This document shows positions 31,156-41,776 of a stretch of DNA of 64,000 nt, piece after piece. The position numbers and the translations under genes were made by a program. The notes beneath the pieces are model-generated. The model was not told the DNA's origin. It saw nothing but the letters and a program-made list of their open reading frames with translations, and did not search any database. Position 1 is the first letter of the stretch. Each line of letters starts with the position of its first letter. This stretch comes from Diplodia intermedia (Eukaryota; Ascomycota; Dothideomycetes; Botryosphaeriales; Botryosphaeriaceae): positions 1 to 64,000 of the forward strand of contig JAKEKT010000134.1 in NCBI GenBank assembly GCA_021495925.1, read 5' to 3'.

Positions 31156-34100
31156 TTAATTTTCACCCGCCTTCAATGGCGCTTCCTCCGCCCGGAAAGA
31201 AGCCTGCTTAGTCTTGCCACCAGCCGACTCCACATTCTTGCCACCTTCATCATCCGCGTATCTGATGTTGGGTTGGAACGGTTCCTCGAATCGCCCCTCA
31301 GGCGTGAGCCTCTTGATGGCCGCATGCCGCGCAATCTTCTGGATCCTCACCGGCTCAGCCAGCAACTTCCCGTGCACGGCATCGTCGATCATAGATGCCA
31401 CATTGAGCGCTCCGTCGACTAGGTCCGGCACCTGTTCTTGCAGCTGCTCCAAATCGCGAGCAGGCCTCCTGAGGCGTACACGCAGTTCGCCGCGACGTCC
31501 ACCAAACCTGCCTCCCTCGACAGAGGTATAAGACACGCGTTGATTGCTGTCTGGAAGGTCGTATCTGCACATCTGCCGGTGCTCGACAGCAGTAAAGATG
31601 AACTGCTTGACGATTTCTTTTCCCCGGTCCGTGTATTGCACCGGTAAAGAGCTGTATTTCTCCGAGTTTTTCACAACCCAAGCGGGAATGCGGATTGTTA
31701 GCGTTAGAGGAGCCCAGATGGATCCTCCAAGGTCGATATTGGTACTAATATTGCTGAGATAATCCCGAACCTCTGTAGAAAGGTCCAGAACCTTGTTCGT
31801 CCAAAGAACTTCACGTTGCGTGAAACGGACATCAACTGGCTTCCCGGGCATCAGGACGTCTATGGTCCGCTCCCGCGTCGTCAGACCGAGGCCCTGGAAT
31901 CGTGCTTTGCCCGTCTTTTTGGCGAGTTCAACTCGGAAGCCCAAGTCCGGGAAATCCTCCAATGAAGAAGGGTCCTCGAGATCCCAAGGAGATGGCATGA
32001 AACGAAATAGAAGAGCGTCTGGATTCATTTGTTCGTTGGCGTGACGGTTGAGTCGGGTGTAAGTTGCGAGATGTTGTAGAAGAGGACTGAACCCAGGAAC
32101 GGTATGGAGGAAGACACGGCTGGGATGACCGCCGTGCTCAAGTATGTTTGGAAGGGAAATTGGCGATAGCGAATCGTTGTTGGGAGGGGGTTTGTGAAGG
32201 ACGTTGCCGAATGTGGCATAGAACTCAGTCAGCGCTGAAGGCTGCCAGTAAGACAGCCTTTTGCTCTCGGCTGAGTCGTGAGCTCCTTTCGAAACATCGC
32301 TCAAATTGTCAGACGGTGCGGTAAAAAACTGGATAATCTTTTCAGCAAGCCGTGGCTGACTGTCCGCGTCGTGAGCTTCTGTGTTCAGATTGTCTGGAGA
32401 ATGATCAGGCGGTGCCTCCGTCGAAGTGGTCGTGGAACCCTCCGGTGTTTCTGATCCAGGCTCCTCATCCACAGCTTGGCTCTTCTCTTCCTTGGTGGAG
32501 TCGTCGTGAGCTTCTGTTTTCCGATCGTCTGGAGAATGATCAGGCGGTGCCTCCGTCGAAGTGGTCGTGGAACCCTCCGGTGTTTTTGATCCAGGCTCCT
32601 CATCCACAGCTTGGCTCTTCTCTTCCTTGGTGGAGTCTCTTTGAACTGGAAAGGTCCAACGTCCGTAGTTTTTCTTTCTATGCCGGTAATGGAGTGCACT
32701 TTCAGTGGCGCATGACTGCAAGAACCCATCTCCTTCAGCATCTGCCAAAATGGCGGTCTCGGCGCCAGTAGGAGGATTTATCATGCCGAGTAGCATTCGT
32801 TTTGCCAAATCGACAGTGCGACCATTCACGCCGTAGATCCCCACCTGCAGAGTCAGCGATAATCAATCTAATCCGGAATGCTCGCTCTTACCGAGGACTT
32901 TGACGAGCTATCGATGACGACGTTGCTCAATCTTGCAGTGACTTCCAGGTCCTTCGTCGAGAAAAAGTCCATCAAACGATCCAAGCCGCGCTTTTGACGA
33001 AGCGATTCGAAGTGCTTCAGATTGAGGGTACTGGCCGTAAATCGTCTTAGTACGCGTGCGATATCGGTGACAGCTTGCTCGCCATTCTCCCTCTCTGCAG
33101 TGAACCGGAGAATGCACTCGGGACGGTACAAGTCGATCCTGATCCTTCGTTGATGTCCAATATTGTCGAGAATGGTGAATTCTCCGCCCTCTGCAGCCAC
33201 GCGTTAGCAAAATCCATCGACCTTCCTGTAGAACGAGAGGGCCGTACGTTTCGCCAAGGTAAGAAGGTCAAACTGCCACGGTTCGAGCTTGATCTCAATC
33301 TCGCCCACGGCCCCGTTCTCCTCGATGATGTTCACGTTCCACAGATCCCACAAGATTCGATCGACAACCTTCATCTTCGGCAGTCTGTCCAGTGGCACAT
33401 CGGTCTTCTCGGGTTCCGGGAGCCTCTGCTCAATCGGCGAGACGCCCTCCTGCCACGCCGACTGCCACAGTAGGCTCTGCTCGGCGCGCTCCTCCCTCTT
33501 CAACTCCTGCAGCTGCACCAGCCCCTCGTGCACCGCCGCATACCTCCTCAGCTGCCCCACCGCGTATCCATCCTTCAACGCCTTCCGCAGCGCCTTGGCC
33601 GCCTGGCGCGTGATGAACGGCGGGTACTGCCGGCCCTCGGCCGACACGGGGCGCAGCTTGTTGATCTGCTCGTTGGCTTCTTCCTGCCCGGCCACGGCCG
33701 ACTGTCCCGCTATCGACGCCTCGAGCGCCTCCCGTATCTCCCGCCTGCGTCTCGCCGCCTCGTTTTCTTCCGCGGGAGCGACGGCAGAAGCTTTGTCCTC
33801 CTTCTTCGGCAACGGCGTGAGGTCCCGCAGGATGAGCACCTCCGAACGCTCGCCCAGGGATTGCCGCTGAAGCGTCGCGGACGTTTCTTTTATCGTCTGG
33901 CCATGGCGACCGCGCCTCTCGGGCTTGGGCTTGGGGCCAGTCTTGCTTCCGGTTGGACGCTCTCGATCGGACGCAACAGTGCGAATGAGGTGAGTGTTTT
34001 CATTGTAATCGGCAGACTCTCGACGGATCTCGGGCTGGGCGGCCTGAACGGTGCGAATGGGGATCTCGGGCTGAGTGAACTCTGGAGCATCGAGTGCATC

Positions 34101-34250
34101 AGGTGTGCGTAATCGGCGGGCAACGCTCGTGAAAGTTGCGGCGGATGAGGACGCGGTCGCGGTGACGGCACGTCTGGGGCGCAACAATCGCGCTTGGTTA
34201 AGTCGGCATCGTAGACATACTGATGCGCCCAAGGACCGCTGGGCAAGCAT
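31156..34250 (-). CDS. Sls1-like mitochondrial inner-membrane regulator of gene expression
   Basis: Exons 34250-33248, 33190-32892 and 32844-31156 (996 residues). Intron 1 is 57 bp with GTACGG donor, GCTAAC branch and CTGCAG acceptor, giving LAKQGGEFTILDN. The N-terminus is Arg/Ser/Ala-rich without acids, a typical mitochondrial presequence. The middle (WDLWNVNIIEE, GGEFTILDNIGHQRRIRIDL) and C-terminal regions resemble the fungal Sls1 family. In yeast, Sls1 couples mitochondrial transcription to translation at the inner membrane. A Glu/Ser/Thr/Pro-rich linker holds two nearly identical 45-residue repeats (residues about 504-548 and 549-593; DNA 32368-32637), a recent 135-bp in-frame tandem duplication. 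Identification rests on overall pattern, so the family is likely rather than certain. Confidence 0.75.
32368..32637. repeat. 135-bp in-frame tandem duplication inside SLS1-like gene
   Basis: Two adjacent copies encode DSTKEEKSQAVDEEPGS and so on. They differ at few bases (K/E, DRK/NLN), which keeps the frame open. Confidence 0.9.
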
Positions 34251-34632
34251 AAGGGAAAGCAGAGGAAGCTGGCGGTTCTGCGGAGTCGGAATTGGCTGCG
34301 CAGTTCTTTCCCTTCTCGAGGCGTGCAGCAGCAGCTTTGCAGCCGCCTCAGTTTTTTGGATCCGGCGAGTCGGGAGTCCGACGCGCCGCCGCGTCGAGAC
34401 CGGGCTGCCATGACCGCATCACATCACATCACAGCATTGCCAGCAGCTGCCACGAAAACATTATCCCGCTTCCACCGCCTGATTCAGCGGCGCCTGCTCT
34501 GTATAAAATAGAATAAAAATCTAAATTCCGTGGAAGATCCCCACAACTCCGCCCAATGCGATGTGACAATGCAAAGAACTGTACAACCCCCTCCCCCCGC
34601 GTGCACTCCGCCAAGCCAATTGTAGATGCTGC
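34251..34632. promoter_or_regulatory. SLS1-like promoter and NT-C2 gene 3' flank
   Basis: A 382-bp gap between two same-strand genes. It contains an ATCACATCACATCACA repeat near 34420. No gene seen. Confidence 0.5.
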
Positions 34633-36010
34633 CTAGTGCACGGGGAGCGACCAACTTCTCAGATCATCTCGAACATCTAGTTCGTCGACTTCATTGGCGG
34701 GTCTAGGCCTTGCCAGCTGCGCCTCTGCCTTCATCTGATTTGCCTGTTGCTCCAGACTGGCCCTTCCGCGGATGGATAGCCCACGCTCGTGGCCGGCCAT
34801 TCGCACCTTCTTGAGCGTGTCTTGCGATTTGTTGCTTCCCTGGCTGGGAGTAGTCCTATGCCATCCGCGCAGAGGAGATCGAGATCCACTATCGCTCAGG
34901 GACGTGCTGTCCACATCCACACCCAAGCGATCGCCCATCTGCTTGCCTTCTGTACCGCCCCAGCCGTCTCCTCCACCGAAAATGTCTTCGATACACTCGT
35001 CGGCACGGAGTTCTCCCGGTTGCGCAGCCCAGAAGGCGATTTCGGTCCGGCGGTACATGTCTTGCAGCTCTCCGTCGGCGCGGCTGTTTTTGCTCAAAGT
35101 CGGCAGGTCTGGAACGAAGTCAGCCGAATCCACCGGACAAGCTCGGCATGCATACGGCCGGATTCGTCTCCTTCCACCTGTTCTCCAGCTATGATGCCCG
35201 CGATTCCCCCAAAGACTTGGGCATTTTTCAACGAGGGTCTGGGTTGCGGAAGCACATTAGCACTTGAATGTCCCGGCCGTGAGGTGCGACTCACGCGATG
35301 TAATCCCTGTCTCCATCAATCTGCCTCATGTAGACTCCGATCTGCCGAATCAGCACCACTCTCATCACGGGAGCTCGAGAAAGCCAACCTTCAAAGTACT
35401 GTTGATCTTACTCTCCTGCATGAGATAGCGGCGCACGACCCCATTGGCTTCGAGCTCGCTAGCCTCAACATACTCGGACAAGTTGAGATCGACCTTTCCC
35501 AGCACGATTCTGTCGTTCTTGCCGCCGGCGCTGTACTCTTGTATGACTTCAAAGTGCATCCAGGCATCCTCGAGCATCTTGGACTTGTTCTGGATGGTGA
35601 TGCGCACAGGGATGTGCTTCTCCCAGGCGTAGAACACCTTGTGCTCCTTGATGGCGCGGCGCTCGGTGCGACCGCGGTGCTCGGCGGCAGCGGAGCCAGG
35701 GATGTGCCATTTTACGTAGGAAATGCCAGAGACGAGCGGGACGTTGTTCAGGTCAAGGATCTGGGGGGCGCGGGGGTCAGGGACAAGGCGAGGGGCCAGG
35801 GCGGCGGCGGCGGGATACGCACTCTGAGCTGGAGGTCGAATTTGGGCTGCAACGGCAGTCAGCAGGGGGTACGGGGGAGAGTCGCGACGCGAATGGGCCT
35901 TACCCGGCGGTGTTTGGGGACTGCGAGAGCCGTCAGCGACTCACTCGCCCATGCGACAGACTTGCGCCGCGGAGCCATTGGCGGCGGAGAACCTCACCGA
36001 AAGCTTGCAT
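34633..36010 (-). CDS. NT-C2 domain protein (EEIG1/EHBP1-type N-terminal C2)
   Basis: Seven exons: 36010-35998 (13 nt), 35920-35904 (17 nt), 35846-35823 (24 nt), 35760-35389, 35341-35295, 35238-35156 and 35108-34633; 343 residues. Joined, the start reads MQAFVPKHRRPKFDLQLRIL then DLNNVPLVSG. SYVKWHIPGS, VFYAWEKHIPVRITIQ, WMHFEVIQE, LGKVDLNLSEYVE and INSTLKIGVYMRQIDGD follow. This is the beta-sandwich pattern of the NT-C2 family (residues 1-170). VFGGIAGIIAGEQ and a Ser/Arg-rich tail complete it. NT-C2 proteins bind membranes and tether organelles or endocytic and cytoskeletal factors. The exact role in fungi is unclear. It shares a 327-bp divergent promoter with TAD1. Confidence 0.82.
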
Positions 36011-36337
36011 GGCTGCGACGGTCCGTGGGCAGCGGGGAGCTTTATCAGACAGCACGAGGCTCGGTTTCCTGATCTGTCGCGGTCACGTCGGCCGTACAGG
36101 GCAAGGCGCTGGTCGCGGAATGGCAGGGCTGGGGGTGGAATGGAGACGCGGGAGTGCAACCGAACGGCGCGACCCTCATCGGTCCAGGCTACCCGGCTCG
36201 AGCCTACCCCCAGCCCGGCCCAGATGACGCGCGATCTCCGAGGCGACCGGCCGTATTGTTTGCACACAAATCGCGCATCCGCAACCCACGCCCTCCTACA
36301 CCTCTGCGACGCCCGCCGTCCGCACCGAGTCTCTGCG
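36011..36337. promoter_or_regulatory. divergent promoter, NT-C2 gene / TAD1
   Basis: 327 bp between two opposite start codons. GC-rich; no TATA box seen. Confidence 0.55.
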
Positions 36338-37792
36338 ATGTCGCCCCCGCCTGCCGACGTCCAGGGCTGCGTGCTGCGCGCCTTCGCCCAGCTGCCGGCC
36401 AAGTGCAAGCCGCGCGCACGCGACGCGCTCGCGCGCGAGTGGGTGCCGCTGGCAGGCGTGGTGCTGGCTCGAAGCATAGGTACCGACATCACACGCTACT
36501 CGCGCCTTATCACTCGGCGCGTCGTGTGCCCGTTTCGGCTGACGCACCACCGTGCCATGGCGAGCAGATGGCCGGCCCACCCTGACATGCGTCGCCCTGG
36601 GGTAGTTTGTCTGGTGCGCTCCACCGCTGGCTCCGTCGACTAAGATGTGCGATTGCAGGACGGGCATGAAGTGCCTCCCCGCCAGCAAGCTGCCCGCGGC
36701 CCACGGCGCCGTGCTGCACGACTGGCACGCCGAGATCCTCGCTCTCCGCGCCTTCAACCGCTTCCTGGTCGACGAGTGTGCCGCTCTCGTGTCGCCGGAC
36801 GCCCGTGCTTCGGATTTCGTGATGCGTCGTGATGCAGCCGAGATATCCCGGGCTATGCCGCAGCCCTTCGCTCTCCACACCGACGTGGAGATCCACATGT
36901 ACTGCTCCGAGGCGCCATGCGGGGACGCCAGCATGGAGCTAACCATGGACGCCCAGCAGGACCCCACGCCCTGGTCACTGCCCGTAAATCCGACGTCTGC
37001 CGCGTCGGAGGGGAGCACTGCCCTGAGGGGGAGAGGTTATTTCTCGGAGCTCGGCATCGTTCGCCGCAAGCCTGGTGCGTCCAAGCCGTTTGTCGTGTCC
37101 TATATCTTATTAATCCCGCCTGCATATCAGCTCGCCCCGATGCTCCCCCAACGCTGAGTAAATCCTGCACCGACAAGATTGCGTTGAAGCAATGCACGTC
37201 TCTCCTTAACGCTCCAGCTGCCCTTCTCCTAGACCCGCGGTCCGCCTACCTTCACACTCTCATTCTGCCCGAATCCCAGCACGTGCCAGCTGCCACTACA
37301 CGTGCCTTCGGTTCTTCAGGACGAATGGCTCCGCTGGCCTCGGAGGGAACCGAAACGTGGCCTCATGGCTACTCTTTTCGGCCCTTTGAGGTGCAGACTG
37401 TCTCGCGAGAGTTTGAGTGGTCAAGAAGAAGTGCTTTGCCGGAGCAGAAGCTTGTCCCTTGTAACCTGAGCGCCCTGTACACTCCTCTGCACAGGGAGGT
37501 CATCATCAACGGTGCACTCCAAGGGAGGAAGCAAGGTGACATCAAAGGAGCAAGCGCGGTCTCGCGGCGAGCAATGTGGAGTGCTATAGCTGATATCGGC
37601 AAGCGCCTAGGTCGCGACGCCATGCCGGAAGTCACGGATCTGTTGGGTCTACTTGCGGCTAGTAGAGACTATGCCGCTGTTAAGAGAATCCCTTTGTTGC
37701 TAGAGCGTCAGCGGGCGAAAGACCTTGCAAAGGCAGACGCGTTGCACGGATGGGCCAACAACGTAGATGACGATAGCTTCAACATAGATTGA
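36338..37792 (+). CDS. tad1: tRNA-specific adenosine deaminase 1 (Tad1/ADAT1)
   Basis: Exons 36338-36479, 36565-36601 (37 nt), 36659-37074 and 37131-37792 (418 residues). The 37-nt microexon codes ADGRPTLTCVALG and is the only way I found to join the first exon (LAGVVLARSI) to TGMKCLPASK in phase. The deaminase/editase signature is complete. HAE at 83-85 (WHAEILALRAF) gives the zinc-binding His and catalytic Glu, PCG at 146-148 gives the second ligand and SCTDKIALKQ (C211) the third. The enzyme converts adenosine 37, next to the anticodon of tRNA-Ala, to inosine. The conserved C-terminal segment (GRKQGDIKGASAVSR) is present. Nothing suggests inactivation. Confidence 0.92.
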
Positions 37793-38426
37793 GACATCTG
37801 ACTATAGACTTTCTTCCAAGCGCCGGAATGGTCCATTTCGCAAACCTGCGTCAAGAGCTCCAATGCGGCGAGAGCTGGAATATCAATATATATTACGCAT
37901 CTTTGTAAGTGCACAGACGCCATTCATAAGTCTTCATAGTAGCCTTTTCCTTCGTCAATCCGAACTAGCGTAGTGCTGGTAGAGGTTGTGATTACAAAAC
38001 TGCGGGGGAAACCTTGGTGAACTACCCGATTGGGAAATGCTGGTACTGTTCTCGGTTGGAGGTGTTCCTTCAATAACCCCATGGTATTCGGCGAGCAAAG
38101 TGGACGATGCGGAAGCACCTTGGCCAGCCTGAGAGTGAGTGGCCGGTCAGCTCGGCGCCGGGTGGCCCGCGGTTGATGTTTACACCCTCCCGTCACTTCG
38201 CCCTCCTTCCCGTTGTGTCAACCCATTTTTTCTGCCGAAGTTCCGCCCGTGGGAAACGGGCAGCTCGTTCTACTAGGTAAAACTGCAGCCGTGTTTCTTC
38301 GTCAACCCTTTCCTTCTTCCACCAGACAAATCGTCACCCTCCGCACACCAGAACCAACGTCAAACGCAGCAGCTACGCGACAGCTACGCGACGACAACAC
38401 CAACTCCGACACCAAAACCCACCACA
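37793..38426. promoter_or_regulatory. TAD1 3' flank and promoter of the next gene
   Basis: 634 bp, no supported gene. The stretch before 38427 is CA-rich (AACACCAACTCC), like a fungal 5' untranslated region. Confidence 0.5.
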
Positions 38427-39390
38427 ATGCACTTCATCCAGAAGCTCGACGTCGCCATCATGGCCGGCGCCACCATATTTCTCATAGTTGCCATCCTCGC
38501 GTAAGCAACTCAGCGGCCTCCATACCTCACACCCGCCAAAGCCACCTACTAACCCAACCTTACAGCCTCGTCTTGCCGGCCGAACGCTCCGCCCGCATCC
38601 TCAAGTTCCTCGACACCCTACCTTCGGCGGCGCGCTCAATCTGCTCCTCCGCCGCCTACTCCGCCATCCGCTACGCCTGGATCTTCTTCTTCTGCCCGCT
38701 CTTCTTTCTCATTCTTTGGTGCCTCGTCCACATGCTGTCCTACCTTTGGGACACTGCCATGGAATACCTCATGTACACGGAAGAGGAACGCCTGTACGTA
38801 ACCCCTCTCAAAGCTCGAGAGCACACCCTCGCTCCATTGCTCCCTCCCTCTTCCACACCCCAACCCAGAACGATCCAAACTGACATGATGCTTCTCATCA
38901 CTACAGCTTCCGCTGGCACTGCCGTAACAGCAACGAAGCAGAGCGCTGCCGCGCCCGCAAAGAAGAATACCACAACGAACAAATACAGCTCTTGCGGAAG
39001 CAGCAAGAGCAACAGCGGCAGCAACAGCAGAAGCAACAGCAGCAACAGCAACAGCAGCACCAACAGCAGGAGAAACAGCAGGAGCAAGAGCAGAAGCAAC
39101 AGCAGGAGCAGCAGAAGAAGCACGCCGCCACCGCATCACCCGGCACCCCATCCGCGCCTCAGCACTCGACGAAGTCGACTGCAGATGGCGATCACATCGC
39201 CACCTCTCCCCAGGGGAAAAAGAATCCCGCTTTCCCTGTTGATAAGAGCGTCTGGCCTCCTGTTCACAAGAGTTGGGCGTGGCTGGAAGCCGAAGCCCGT
39301 CGCAGGAACCCCAACTCGTGCTTTCACTATGACTTTGTCCGCATGCACGATGGACGGGTCGAGAAGATCCCTCGGCCGCGGGCATACTAG
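38427..39390 (+). CDS. two-helix membrane protein with cytoplasmic polyQ/coiled region
   Basis: Exons 38427-38500, 38566-38793 and 38907-39390 (261 residues), both introns with phase-2 joins (GC|C and CT|C). An N-terminal hydrophobic helix (about 12-29) is followed by a second long one (WIFFFCPLFFLILWCLVHML, about 64-83). A Cys/Glu/Arg-rich stretch leads into a Lys/Gln tract of about 45 residues, likely helical or coiled-coil. A conserved-looking C-terminus (VHKSWAWLEAEARRRNPNSC) follows. I do not recognise a family. The polyQ region and TMs suggest a small ER or plasma-membrane protein with a cytosolic tail. The CAG-rich tract is a likely site of length variation. Confidence 0.7.
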
Positions 39391-40739
39391 CTCGGTCGGT
39401 TGGCGGCTTGGAGACGTGACACTTGTCGTGGTCAGTGGCGGCGCCGAGGAGTGTTGTCGCCGTGGATCTTCGTTCGTTCCTGAGGCGGAACGGCATTGAA
39501 CAACTATCTGTCATCATCATCGACTTTACGAAGGAGGAGGAGAAGACGAGGGTGTACTCTCCTTTCGATTAGATCTACACTCCGCGTGTACGACGTCCCG
39601 CATCGGAAGACTAACCGGCGAGCCAGAAGCAGACGGCTTTCATCCTCAACTTCGGCGGTCTTTCATTGCTGTTGAAGATGCCGCTAGATGTCCATCCGGG
39701 CAAGCACATATCACACTTCCACGGGACGAGCGCAGCATCACCATCTTCTCATCAGACGAGCATACGGGTTGCTCCCGAGCCCAGGACTGATTCACTGCCG
39801 CCTTACTTGCTGCCCGATTGGCGGCATGAAAAGCTCATTACCTTTTCATTTCTTATTTCCTTTTCCACAGCGAGCTAATTCCGGCGCGACCCCCTCCTAC
39901 GATGATACCAACCAGCTCCCATACCCGCCACCGATCCAACTCCAGAAGAATATACCTACGCCGGAGCTTCCTTGGTCATTAGCCTCCACCTTACCCAGTC
40001 TCACACGATAAGACAGTCGGCTATCCCCCTCGAGAGGCTCTCCCGGCTCCGCGTACCGCGTGTTCCATCGAAACTGTTTGACCAGCCATCCCTATCTCCC
40101 TCGGAGTAAAGGGCTCTCCTGGTTTTTCTGCTCAACATGAGCCATGGACGTCTTGCGTTCGTATCCTTACGTTTCCACGAAAAAATGTATCTCGGTCGGC
40201 CATCCCCATAGAGGGGCACTCCCGGCCATTTCTGCTCACATACAACGAGCCGTGGAACTTTAGCGGGGATCACCATCGAGCTCGCGCCTACCATCCAGAC
40301 GCGACGAACTGGATCCTGTGGAGGTCTGGAGTATCCTTGGATAATATTTTTGATTTTCATGGTCGAGTTGGACAGCATCTTTTCCCTTCCTTTTTTTCGT
40401 AGTTGTTTTTTTAGTGTCGAGGTAAACGTTGAGGGCCACGTCGTAGAGTAGCAGGTCTTCGACCCCCTCGGAGGTAACGGAGTGCTTCGCCTTCCCGCCC
40501 TTCTGCAGCTTCCTCACGAACTTCTCTCCGGTACAACTACCCATGAATATCACAATAGTCAGTTTCAGTCATGTCTTGGACGGTTTTGAAGTTTGTTTGT
40601 GATTTCTCGCAATTTCCTATATAGACTTCATCATTATCGTCATCATCGTCATCATCGTCGCCGCCATCGCCATCTTCTTCCTCCCCTTCCCATCCTTCCC
40701 ATCCTTCCCTCCTTCTTCCTCAAGAACGGCGAGGCGTCT
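39391..40739. other. intergenic with degenerate ~100-bp repeats
   Basis: Around 40030-40260, diverged units share CTCTCCCGG / CTCTCCTGG / CACTCCCGG cores followed by TTTCTGCTCA. A minus frame (40260-40553, KFVRKLQKGGKAKHSVTSEG) looks protein-like but is unidentified. Simple TCATCG repeats lie near 40630-40660. Confidence 0.4.
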
Positions 40740-40922
40740 GGTCGAATCTCCCACTGGCACTATTACCTCAGCGAATTTGACTTCAAACCGATCCATGTTC
40801 CGGGCCCAGCCAACGCAATCGCTGACGGACTGTCCCGTCTACCACTGCCAACCGCGGAGTCGGACAATGACGAAGGAATCCCAGAAGCTAGACGGCGGCG
40901 GTCGTCTGCAGCTCATGGGTAA
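40740..40922 (+). mobile_element. Ty3/gypsy retrotransposon fragment (end of RNase H)
   Basis: The plus strand encodes GRISHWHYYLSEFDFKPIHV, then PGPANAIADGLSRLPLP. This matches the end of the reverse transcriptase/RNase H region of gypsy elements (W-x-L-x-EFDF-x-I-x-PG-N-x-ADxLSR). Only about 60 residues remain, with no LTR or integrase nearby, so this is a relic. Confidence 0.8.
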
Positions 40923-41776
40923 TGGGTGTGATCATCCAGCCATGAATGTCTACGCCTGCGTCCATACGTCCGCGCTAGTTTCCCGCTCTGGCTCTGGCTC
41001 TTTAACTTTTCTCTTTCGACATCCGACCTTATAAACGACACATAGTCTTCCTTGCGCATGATGCACGCTACATATTCTCTGCGTTTAATGATGCAAAGTA
41101 AACACCACGAGATAGGAAGTGGCATAGACAATACAGAAAATAGACGTCTTAAACGGAACTTTGGAACATTGAAGGCACATGTATGCAGTCGTTGCAAGCT
41201 CACTGGGTGTTTGTCAAGCGAGCGCGGAGCTCTGGATGTTTGTCTAGCGGAGTGGGACAGGAGACGCGGTAAAGGGGAAGGGGCGTGGTGTTGCAAGCCG
41301 GCGTCTTGGCGCCGGAAGCATGAAAGAGGCAGCAGCGGGAAGGCCGCCAATCAGCGGGGCAGTCGCGCCCTCTCACTTTGCGGCCACAGCCATCACGCGG
41401 CCAGCTCGCATGCCGCAGCGCGCAGAGCAGAGGCGCCGCTGGCTGCAGGGCCCAAAGCACGGCGGCGGCCAGACGAGGGGCGGTTCTTTTTCCTGGGTAT
41501 CGACTGCCGCTAGAGGGAAAAAAAAGAAAGAAAAATTGCCCTGGACCCCCGGCTTGCGGCCTGTGCTTCGGCTGCCGGGCGTTGACGTCGTTCGTCGATC
41601 CGCTCCCGCGGGCCAACCTTTTTCGCTTTCTTTTGCTCTGTTCTTTTTTCTTTTTCCCCTCTGCTTTTTTTTTTCTCTTGTCTTGCCGTCGCCCGCCGCC
41701 CCTCCCTTGTCTCTGGTCCCCGTCTCTTAAAGTCTGCACGTTTCCGGCCAGCCGCCGCGCGCGGTGTTTTCTCACA
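40923..41776. promoter_or_regulatory. upstream region of the AT-hook gene
   Basis: GC-rich, with a long CT/T-rich tract at 41630-41725 just before the start codon, typical of fungal promoters. The open frame running in from 41378 has no features and is taken as untranslated. Confidence 0.5.

Noticed and set aside
33189..33221. 33-bp intron between FYRK and GGEFT in the SLS1-like gene
   Set aside because: Too short; a 57-bp intron with GTACGG donor (33247-33191) fits length, branch point and phase.
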